A program made the translations under genes and the position numbers. Below are positions 27,071-33,103 of a stretch of DNA of 60,306 nucleotides, piece by piece. Within the stretch, counting starts at the first letter, position 1, and every line of letters starts with the position of its first letter. The notes below the pieces were generated by a model that did no database searches, was not told the origin of the DNA, and worked only from the letters and a program-made list of their open reading frames with translations. This DNA is from an uncultured Bacteroidales bacterium (GTDB lineage: Bacteria > Bacteroidota > Bacteroidia > Bacteroidales > Paludibacteraceae), in assembly GCA_900316005.1 (NCBI GenBank), contig ONBH01000016.1:1-60306 (forward strand), in the 5' to 3' direction.

Positions 27071-28228
27071 TCAATTAGCTAAAAGCACATTATTCTTGCC
27101 GCAGGGCGTATAGATGGTATCCACCTCTAATGCCACCGACGAGGTCACATGGTATGCCCTCAGTTGCTCTGCGAGGGGGATGAAGAGTTCAAAATGTCCA
27201 TCGGGGTCGGTCGTGACCGTATAGCCGCCGATGGTCAGTTTCACACCCGCCAATGGCATTTCTCGGGTGATACTGAATACCGTAGCGTCTATATGTCCAT
27301 AGACCTCGGCATCGCGCTCGAGCGGCAGTTGTATCTCGCGCGTAAGCGTCAGCATGGTATCCAGCGCCAGGTAGTCGCGGCAGGTCATGGTCACACGTGC
27401 CGACTTACCCATCAGGCGCGCGGGTATATCGTAGAACGTGCCCGCGGGATTGTCGTTGGTCAGCACGATGGGCACATCTTCTTGCTCCAGGTGCAGGATG
27501 ACCTCCGCCTCGTACGCCTCAGGCAGGTTGGCGTTCTGTACGCCCGCCGGTACCAGGGCCACCTGGATATCCTGCGGACGGTTCAGCAGCCACGTGGCGA
27601 TGATGAGACCGATGACCAATATCACGCTCAGAATGGAGAAAACCGTCTGACGGATGATCTGACGGCGACGACGATTCCACAACTGGTCGTAGTTCACATC
27701 CAGCATGCGGCTTACCACCTGCATGATGGCGCGCTGACGTTTCATGCGTTTGGAACCGCTACCCTCCTCGTTGAGGTTCACGCCTAATATCTCGTGGTCT
27801 TCCTCGATATTATCGGAGTGCGGGAAATACTTGTGGATGACGGGGTGGAAGCACTCCGTAGCGGGGTCGCCGCTATAGGGTCTACCGTCCACGATGATAG
27901 GGATGATACGATCACGGCGACCCATGAGCACGAAGTTCTCGATCTCCTGCCCCACCCATTGCGACTGGGCGCTGCGCGGCGAGCAGATCACCAACAGGTA
28001 TTTACTCTGCTCCAGTTTTGAGCGCAGCTCTTCCTTCAGCTCGTTGGGCTGAATATCGGTATGGTAGCGGAAGAGCGGCCGGATGCGGGTCTTAGGTGCC
28101 TGCGGGTTCTTCTTCTGCAATACGGCGGGCAGTTTGTATGCCTCAATTTGCTGTTGGACCCACTTGGCCCATTTCTCGTCGCTACTACGGTAGCTGACAA
28201 ACGCGTAATATTGGTATTCTTGCTCCAT
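27071..28228 (-). CDS. Membrane-anchored TIR-domain protein
   Basis: 385 residues. Residues 5-150 are a TIR domain: YYAFVSYRSSDEKWAKWVQQ at the start, KYLLVICSPRSAQSQWVGQEI in the middle. Glu95 in WVGQEI is where NAD-cleaving TIR enzymes have their catalytic Glu. After the basic stretch RRRRQIIRQ, residues 193-215 form one membrane helix; the positive-inside rule puts the TIR in the cytoplasm and residues 216-385 in the periplasm. The periplasmic part ends in a carboxypeptidase-regulatory-like beta-sandwich (GGYTVTTDPDGHFELFIPL). The gene lies 25 bases after holA and 85 bases before the TPR gene, on the same strand. TIR proteins serve as NADases in bacterial defence or as signalling modules; which applies here is not shown by the sequence. 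Confidence 0.9.
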   Translation of the reverse strand: MEQEYQYYAFVSYRSSDEKWAKWVQQQIEAYKLPAVLQKKNPQAPKTRIRPLFRYHTDIQPNELKEELRSKLEQSKYLLVICSPRSAQSQWVGQEIENFVLMGRRDRIIPIIVDGRPYSGDPATECFHPVIHKYFPHSDNIEEDHEILGVNLNEEGSGSKRMKRQRAIMQVVSRMLDVNYDQLWNRRRRQIIRQTVFSILSVILVIGLIIATWLLNRPQDIQVALVPAGVQNANLPEAYEAEVILHLEQEDVPIVLTNDNPAGTFYDIPARLMGKSARVTMTCRDYLALDTMLTLTREIQLPLERDAEVYGHIDATVFSITREMPLAGVKLTIGGYTVTTDPDGHFELFIPLAEQLRAYHVTSSVALEVDTIYTPCGKNNVLLAN

Positions 28229-28253
28229 AGCTTTATTATAGTGCTCTAGTGGA

Positions 28254-29285
28254 CTAATGCAAAATTTTATAAATTAATTCTTTCCACAGGTCTTCGTCTT
28301 TTGCCGAAGGGTTATTCAGTCCTTTGAGGCGGGCATCGGTATCGCGAAAATAGCCGATGATGCGTAGCGTCTTATAGGCGGAGTAACGTCTGGCTGCGGT
28401 AGCATAGTCTTTGACAAAATACGGACTTATCTTCAGCGCCGAGGCCACCGCCCGCTCGTTCTTATCCGGCAGATAATGGTACAACATCAAGTTCTGGAAG
28501 AAGGAGAATAATATGCCCAACTCCTTAATCATCGGGTGGTCTTTGCCGGTAGCAAAATACTGCGTGATACGGTTTGCCTTGACCACATCGCCCTTGACCA
28601 AAGCGTCCTGCAGTTCAAACACGTTGAAGTCTTTGCTGATACCCACATTGCGTTCCACCAGGTTCATGTCTATCACCTTGCAGTCGGCAGGTCGACCTAA
28701 CAGCAGTTTATCCACCGCCGAGACAATCGCAGATAGGTCGCTGCCTATGTACGAGGCTAACTGGTCGGGCACGCGGTCCTGAAAACGCAGGTCGAGACCC
28801 TCCTGACGAATGCGTTGCTGCAGGTAGTCGCGTATCCACGCCGTCACCTTATAGTCGCGCAACTTTTCCGACGCCATGATGACGCCGCCTTTCTTCTCAA
28901 AACTCTTCCAGAGGTTCAGCCTCTTGTCGGGCGCACCGTATTTGTAACAGATGGCGAACAGTGTTCCCGGCTGCGGATTATCCATGTAGAGAGCTAAGGC
29001 ATCCCACTTCTTGATGACCTGTGCTTCCTTCACCAATACGATTTTCACACCGCCCATCATCGCAAAGCCGCGGGCTGCCGAGACAGCAGGCGATATATCC
29101 TGCCCGGGAAGATCCCGACCGTAGAGCACCGTCAGGTCGAATGCCTGCGCGGCTTCGTCCAGTATCCGGTGCTCGATATAGTCCGACACCAGGTCTATAT
29201 AGTATGGCTCTTCGCCGGCGAGGAGGCATACCGACGGATAGTTACCGGAACGCAGTTGGTTGAGTATGTCGTCAGGAGCAAGCAT
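28254..29285 (-). CDS. holA: DNA polymerase III delta subunit
   Basis: 343 residues; the clamp-loader subunit that opens the sliding clamp. Family blocks: SVCLLAGEEPYYIDLVSDYI near the start, KIVLVKEAQVIKKWDALALYMDNP in the middle, LASYIGSDLSAIVSAVDKLLL and NVFELQDALVKGDVVKANRI after it. In-frame ATGs upstream (29318, 29342) fall at or before the predicted transcription start, so the ATG at 29285 is chosen. It heads the probable operon holA - TIR - TPR - folC. The length is normal for the family. Confidence 0.95.
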   Translation of the reverse strand: MLAPDDILNQLRSGNYPSVCLLAGEEPYYIDLVSDYIEHRILDEAAQAFDLTVLYGRDLPGQDISPAVSAARGFAMMGGVKIVLVKEAQVIKKWDALALYMDNPQPGTLFAICYKYGAPDKRLNLWKSFEKKGGVIMASEKLRDYKVTAWIRDYLQQRIRQEGLDLRFQDRVPDQLASYIGSDLSAIVSAVDKLLLGRPADCKVIDMNLVERNVGISKDFNVFELQDALVKGDVVKANRITQYFATGKDHPMIKELGILFSFFQNLMLYHYLPDKNERAVASALKISPYFVKDYATAARRYSAYKTLRIIGYFRDTDARLKGLNNPSAKDEDLWKELIYKILH

Positions 29286-29319
29286 GCTGTTTACGATTGG
29301 ACCATTTACAATTATCATG

Positions 29320-29351
29320 CAAAGGTACAACAAAAATTGCACATACGCAAA
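29320..29351 (-). promoter_or_regulatory. Promoter of the holA-TIR-TPR-folC operon
   Basis: On the minus strand: TTTG (29351-29348), 20 bases, TACCTTTG (29327-29320), then GCATG, with the extended GCGTATGTG motif after the -33 box. Confidence 0.85.
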
Positions 29352-29398
29352 CTTTTTTAATGAATAATTAATAATTAATAATGAATATCTGTATTTTT

Positions 29399-29537
29399 TT
29401 CGGAAATTGCATCGGGATTGTCTCGGGATTGCCTCGGGATTGCCTCGGGAATGGTTCGGTTCACTCTCGCAGAAATTTCGATTTCTTTCTCCGACTTCAC
29501 CGAGCCATTCCCGAGAAAACCTCGATGCATTTCCGAA
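29399..29537. repeat. Long imperfect hairpin with CGGGATTGCCT repeats
   Basis: TTCGGAAATTGCATCG (29399-29414) pairs with 29523-29537 with one bulged base; CTCGGGAATGG (29444-29454) pairs with CCATTCCCGAG (29505-29515). The left arm also holds three tandem 11-12 base CGGGATTG(C/T)CT units. No gene is visible in 29352-29663; this structure fills the middle of it. Confidence 0.7.
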
Positions 29538-29609
29538 CCAATTTGCTGTTGTCTATTGGCGTTGGCTGTTGGCATTCTAGTGCTCTAGTGCTCTAGCGGT
29601 ATCGACCAT

Positions 29610-29650
29610 TGCGACCCGATTGCCGAACGCGAGTGCCGAACGCGATTTTT
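29610..29650. repeat. GCCGAACGCGA direct repeats
   Basis: GCCGAACGCGA occurs at 29622 and again 13 bases later. 29610-29631 is identical in reverse to 12739-12760 in the hairpin island. Confidence 0.6.
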
Positions 29651-29663
29651 TTTTGCGAAAAAA

Positions 29664-29695
29664 CTTGCATATATCAAAAAAAAGCAGTATCTTTG
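29664..29695 (+). promoter_or_regulatory. Promoter of the DUF3791/DUF3990 cassette
   Basis: CTTG at 29664-29667, 20 bases, TATCTTTG at 29688-29695, then GCAGG. The ATG follows at 29714. The element is nearly identical over its whole length to the secG, tonB and ATPase promoters. Confidence 0.85.
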
Positions 29696-29713
29696 CAGGT
29701 TGAATTGATTTTT

Positions 29714-29929
29714 ATGCCTACGCGTAGTAACGAAATATCACTATTCCTGGCTTTTTGCATTGAGCAATACAAGCAACGGCACCACCTTACGGGAGAGCAA
29801 TCCATGCGCTTAATGGATCAATATAACGTACTGGATTATCTGCAGACAAACTATGAACCGCTGCACACACAAAACGCACAATGGATCATGGAAGATATTG
29901 ACGAATTTATCAATCTTAGAAAGCAATGA
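29714..29929 (+). CDS. DUF3791-like small protein
   Basis: 71 residues, mostly helical: SLFLAFCIEQYKQRHHLTGEQ, then YNVLDYLQTNYEPLHTQ, then IMEDIDEFINL. This is the pattern of DUF3791, a small family that commonly sits directly before a DUF3990 gene. It starts at the ATG 18 bases after the -7 box, and its last four bases overlap the start of the next gene, so the two are translationally coupled. Small size and position first in a coupled pair are what an antitoxin-like partner would have; that role is inference. Confidence 0.8.
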   Translation: MPTRSNEISLFLAFCIEQYKQRHHLTGEQSMRLMDQYNVLDYLQTNYEPLHTQNAQWIMEDIDEFINLRKQ

Positions 29930-30411
29930 GAGTCTATCACGGCAGTTTGGAACGCGTACCTGCACCGGAAATACGGCAGGCCACCCGTACGCTGGACTAC
30001 GGGATAGGTTTCTATACCACTACTTCCTATCAACAGGCAGAAGACTGGGTACGAAAGCGCATGCAAGATATTGGAAGCAGCAAAGGCTATGTCAACGAAT
30101 ACGAGTTAGACACGGATTCCCTCGAAACACTCCATTGCGTGTTCTTTGATTCGCCAACCGATGAGTGGATTGATTTTGTCATGAACAACCGTCTAAACAA
30201 AAATTTCGTTCATAACTACGATGTCGTGTACGGACCCGTGGCGAATGACCGCGTCTATACTTGTTTCACGCTGTACGAAGGCGGCGTGATGAGTAAGCAG
30301 AACCTGTTGGCAGAGCTACGCACCTATGAGTTGGTGGACCAATATCTGTTCCATACCGAACAGGCACTAAAAGCATTGAAGTTTGTAAAAGCAAAGGAGA
30401 TATTACCATGA
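29926..30411 (+). CDS. DUF3990 protein, possible ADP-ribosyltransferase-like
   Basis: 161 residues. It begins MRVYHGS, then LDYGIGFYTTTSYQQAEDWV, N(E)YELD, and VHNYDVVYGPVANDRVY, the signature blocks of DUF3990. His5 in YHGS and Tyr30 in GFYTT resemble the H and Y of an ADP-ribosyltransferase H-Y-E site; a third acidic residue cannot be assigned with confidence. No signal peptide or membrane segment. It overlaps both neighbours by four bases (29926-29929 and 30408-30411), so the three are one coupled cassette. Toxin-like activity is a hypothesis based on the fold resemblance and layout. Confidence 0.82.
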   Translation: MRVYHGSLERVPAPEIRQATRTLDYGIGFYTTTSYQQAEDWVRKRMQDIGSSKGYVNEYELDTDSLETLHCVFFDSPTDEWIDFVMNNRLNKNFVHNYDVVYGPVANDRVYTCFTLYEGGVMSKQNLLAELRTYELVDQYLFHTEQALKALKFVKAKEILP

Positions 30412-30626
30412 GCGAGATAACTCAAGATAACTTGTATCTGATTCTACCATTCAAGGTTAGTTGGGTGGCAGATATGCTAAGCGCAGACGAACATATCAGT
30501 ACGATAGAAGCTATCCGACGCGTCTATGCCTCCGACATGTACAAAGAATTGGAACGAGAGAGCAGCAAACGCTGGCACGAAGGCCCTGTAGCTCTGTACC
30601 AAACTATGACACAATCCTATACCTAA
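30408..30626 (+). CDS. Third small protein of the DUF3990 cassette
   Basis: 72 residues, helical: DNLYLILPFKVSWVADMLSADEHISTIEAIRRVYASDMYKEL, then SKRWHEGPVALYQTM. I recognise the pattern from genes next to DUF3990 but not a named function. It overlaps the DUF3990 gene by four bases and ends one base before the start of the sigma-54 regulator gene. It may be a second antitoxin-like or regulatory partner. Confidence 0.75.
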   Translation: MSEITQDNLYLILPFKVSWVADMLSADEHISTIEAIRRVYASDMYKELERESSKRWHEGPVALYQTMTQSYT

Positions 30627-30627
30627 T

Positions 30628-31803
30628 ATGAGTCAAGACGAATTGCAAAATATCAAACAGCGGTTTTCGATTATCGGTAACAACCCCCAGTTGAACCGTG
30701 CTATCGAGATAGCCGTGCAGGTGGCACCGACGGATCTGAGCGTGCTGGTGACCGGTGAGAACGGCGTGGGCAAGGAGTTCTTCCCCAAGATCATCCATGC
30801 CTACTCATCGCGCAAACACGGGCCGTATTTTGCCGTCAACTGCGGCGCTATACCCGAAGGAACAATCGATAGCGAGCTGTTCGGGCACGAGAAGGGAGCA
30901 TTTACCGACGCCAAGACCGAACGCAAAGGTTACTTTGAGATAGCCAACGGTGGCACGCTGTTCCTGGATGAGGTCGGCGAGTTACCCCTGTCTACGCAGG
31001 CCAAACTGCTGCGCGTGCTGGAGACCGGCGAGTTCATCCGCATGGGAGCCTCGCAGGTACAGAAGACCGAGGTACGCGTGGTGGCTGCCACCAACAAAGA
31101 CCTGCCGCGTGCCATCCGCAACGGACGTTTCCGCGAAGACCTCTACTACCGCCTCAACACCGTAGAGATAAAAGTTCCCGCGCTACGCGAGCGCAAGGAA
31201 GATATACCGTTGCTCTTCCGCAAATTCGCTGTGGACAGCAGCCAGAAATACCGCATGCCGCCCATCCGCCTCAACGACGAAGCTACCGCCATGCTGCGCA
31301 ACTACTACTGGAACGGGAATATCCGTCAGCTCAAAAACGTAGCCGAGCAGATCTCCGTCATCGAGACCAACCACGACATCACAGCCGAGATACTGAGCAA
31401 ATACCTACCCAAGAACCAGTCTGAGAACGCGCTGATGTTAGCCGGCGACAGGCCAACGGGAGACCCCTTCATGAACGAACGCGAGATGCTGTACAAGGTG
31501 CTCTTCGATATGAAACGCGATATTGCTGAACTCAAGCAACAGGTTCAGGGGCAGAACTTCAACGTAAGCCACGCTGCACCCATGCCAACAAACGACACAC
31601 CTATCAAGATGCGGGACGACTACAGCGACTACCAGATGGCAGAAGAAGTCAAGGAAGACAGCAACAACACCTTGGCAGAGACCGAACGACAAGCCATCAT
31701 GAAAGCCCTGCAGCACAACGCCGGTAACCGCAAACGCGCCGCAGAGGAATTAGGACTATCCGAGCGAACGCTATACCGCAAGATCAAAGACTATGGACTC
31801 TGA
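30628..31803 (+). CDS. Sigma-54-dependent regulator, no receiver domain
   Basis: 391 residues. The AAA+ domain starts almost at the N-terminus: Walker A GENGVGKE (43-50), GAFTDA (90-95) where most members have the sigma-54-contacting GAFTGA, Walker B GTLFLDEVGELP, and arginine-finger region FREDLYYRLN. The C-terminus is a Fis-type helix-turn-helix (NRKRAAEELGLSERTLYRKI). There is no N-terminal sensor or receiver domain, so activity is set by amount or by a partner. In Bacteroidetes this gene normally precedes lptE and secG, as here. It is one base after the DUF3990 cassette and has no promoter of its own visible, so the cassette promoter probably drives it. Confidence 0.93.
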   Translation: MSQDELQNIKQRFSIIGNNPQLNRAIEIAVQVAPTDLSVLVTGENGVGKEFFPKIIHAYSSRKHGPYFAVNCGAIPEGTIDSELFGHEKGAFTDAKTERKGYFEIANGGTLFLDEVGELPLSTQAKLLRVLETGEFIRMGASQVQKTEVRVVAATNKDLPRAIRNGRFREDLYYRLNTVEIKVPALRERKEDIPLLFRKFAVDSSQKYRMPPIRLNDEATAMLRNYYWNGNIRQLKNVAEQISVIETNHDITAEILSKYLPKNQSENALMLAGDRPTGDPFMNEREMLYKVLFDMKRDIAELKQQVQGQNFNVSHAAPMPTNDTPIKMRDDYSDYQMAEEVKEDSNNTLAETERQAIMKALQHNAGNRKRAAEELGLSERTLYRKIKDYGL

Positions 31804-31867
31804 TGAATTTTAAGAATAAAATTCAAATTAAAAATTAAAAATTTAAAATTTAAGATTCCCCCTCCTG

Positions 31868-31884
31868 CCTCCCCAGAGGGGAGG
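31868..31884. terminator. Possible hairpin terminator
   Basis: CCTCCCC-AGA-GGGGAGG, a perfect 7-base stem 65 bases after the sigma-54 regulator stop. It lacks a T-run, so termination is uncertain; the flanks are AT-rich repeats. Confidence 0.4.
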
Positions 31885-31912
31885 TGACAAGCAAAGATAT
31901 TCATTATTCATT

Positions 31913-31984
31913 AAAAAGATATTCATTATTCATTAATCATTATTCATTAAAAAGATATTCATTATTCATTAATCATTATTCATT
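31913..31984. repeat. 36-base perfect tandem repeat, two copies
   Basis: Units begin AAAAAGATATTCATTATTCA at 31913 and 31949. The array ends six bases before the lptE start codon. Confidence 0.85.
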
Positions 31985-31989
31985 ATACC

Positions 31990-32499
31990 GTGGGACGTAT
32001 ACGATTCATAGTATTGATTGCGGTTGCACTTATGCTGCAAGCTTGTGCCATTAGCTATAAGTTCAATGGTGCCAGCATCGACTACAGCAACACCAAGAGC
32101 ATTGCCATCGCTGAGTTCCCGAACCAGGCAGCACTGGTCTATCCGCAACTCAGCAGCATGCTCAGCGAAACCATACGCGACATCTACAGCCGCCAGACCC
32201 GTCTGGAAGTGACACGCCGCAACGGCGACTTGGAGCTGGAGGGCGAGATCACCGGTTATTCCCTGACTGCCATGGCCATCGCTGCCGATAGCTACGCCGC
32301 AGAAACCAAACTGACCATCACCGTACGCGTACGGTTTACCAACAACAATGCACCCGAAGAGAACTTCGAGAAGACATACACCGCCTACCAAACCTTCGAC
32401 TCCAATCGACTGCTGACCGACGTGCAGGAAGAGCTCTGCACCACCATGACGCAGGAGATAGCCGAGAGCATCTACAACGATACCGTAGCGAAATGGTAA
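31990..32499 (+). CDS. lptE: LptE-family lipoprotein (LPS export)
   Basis: 169 residues. The Bacteroidetes LptE is the outer-membrane lipoprotein plug of the LptD translocon. The signal is MGRIRFIVLIAVALMLQAC with lipobox LQAC, Cys19. The mature part opens AISYKFNGASIDYSNTKSIAIAEFPNQA, typical of the family ('xYSFxGxSIdyxxxKTixV'). No upstream ATG exists in frame, so the GTG at 31990 is the start; a start at the internal Met would lose the signal. Position between the sigma-54 regulator and secG matches the conserved Bacteroidetes order. Confidence 0.92.
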   Translation: MGRIRFIVLIAVALMLQACAISYKFNGASIDYSNTKSIAIAEFPNQAALVYPQLSSMLSETIRDIYSRQTRLEVTRRNGDLELEGEITGYSLTAMAIAADSYAAETKLTITVRVRFTNNNAPEENFEKTYTAYQTFDSNRLLTDVQEELCTTMTQEIAESIYNDTVAKW

Positions 32500-32522
32500 G
32501 ATATATAGTTGACAATTGATAG

Positions 32523-32569
32523 TTCTTATCTCGGCTAAAGCCTCGAACGATCGGCTAAAGCCGTACGAT
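32523..32569. repeat. 46-base dispersed repeat, copy B
   Basis: Reverse-orientation copy of 27022-27067, with one extra base. It lies in the lptE-secG gap and is also bordered by TTGATAATTGA-type units. Confidence 0.85.
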
Positions 32570-32597
32570 AATTGATATTTTTCGTCATAACGACATA

Positions 32598-32609
32598 ACG
32601 TCATGACGT
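32598..32609. repeat. 12-base palindrome ACGTCATGACGT
   Basis: Perfect palindrome within a cluster of CGTCAT words, about 50 bases upstream of the secG promoter. It could be an operator; no other support. Confidence 0.4.
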
Positions 32610-32656
32610 CATAATATGGCTCAAATGCAGTAAAAATCTATTTTTTTTCGATTTTT

Positions 32657-32688
32657 CTTGCATATATCAAAAAAAAGTAGTACCTTTG
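32657..32688 (+). promoter_or_regulatory. secG promoter
   Basis: CTTG at 32657-32660, 20 bases, TACCTTTG at 32681-32688, then GCAGG. The leader to the ATG at 32728 is about 33 bases. Confidence 0.87.
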
Positions 32689-32727
32689 CAGGCTAATTAT
32701 GCAGAAAACTAATTAAAACAAAGAACT

Positions 32728-33048
32728 ATGTATATTTTATTTACTATTCTGATTGTAATTGCGGCTATCATTTTGATTCTTGCCGTATTGGTACAAAACA
32801 GTAAGGGCGGCGGTTTGGCAGCCGGTTTCTCGAGCGGAAACCAAGTAATGGGTGCCCCGCGTACCGCTGATTTCCTGGAGCGCACCACTTGGGCGTTGGC
32901 AGGATTTATCGTAGCGCTGAGCATCATCGCCGTAGGCGTGCACATTGGCCAACAGCGTCAGCAGAGCAACAGCGGTAGCGCTATTACCGAGCAGGTACAA
33001 GAGGCTGCTGCCGGCTTGCAAGTGCCCACAACCACGACCGAAGAATAA
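32728..33048 (+). CDS. secG: Preprotein translocase subunit SecG
   Basis: 106 residues; the small inner-membrane subunit of SecYEG. First membrane helix at residues 2-25 (LFTILIVIAAIILILAVLVQ), then the diagnostic cytoplasmic loop NSKGGGLAAGFSSGNQVMG, then a second helix at about 53-75 (WALAGFIVALSIIAVGV). A Ser/Gln-rich tail follows. It has its own strong promoter and is convergent with the aroA-fusion gene, separated by TTGATAATTGA-type repeats. Confidence 0.96.
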   Translation: MYILFTILIVIAAIILILAVLVQNSKGGGLAAGFSSGNQVMGAPRTADFLERTTWALAGFIVALSIIAVGVHIGQQRQQSNSGSAITEQVQEAAAGLQVPTTTTEE

Positions 33049-33084
33049 TTGACAGTTGACAGTTGATAGTTGACAATTGACAGT
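33049..33084. repeat. TTGACAGTTGA-type short repeats
   Basis: Five degenerate units directly after the secG stop. They are followed by TTTCGC-GG-GCGAAA (33085-33098), a small perfect stem between the two convergent genes. Confidence 0.75.
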
Positions 33085-33103
33085 TTTCGCGGGCGAAAGT
33101 TTA

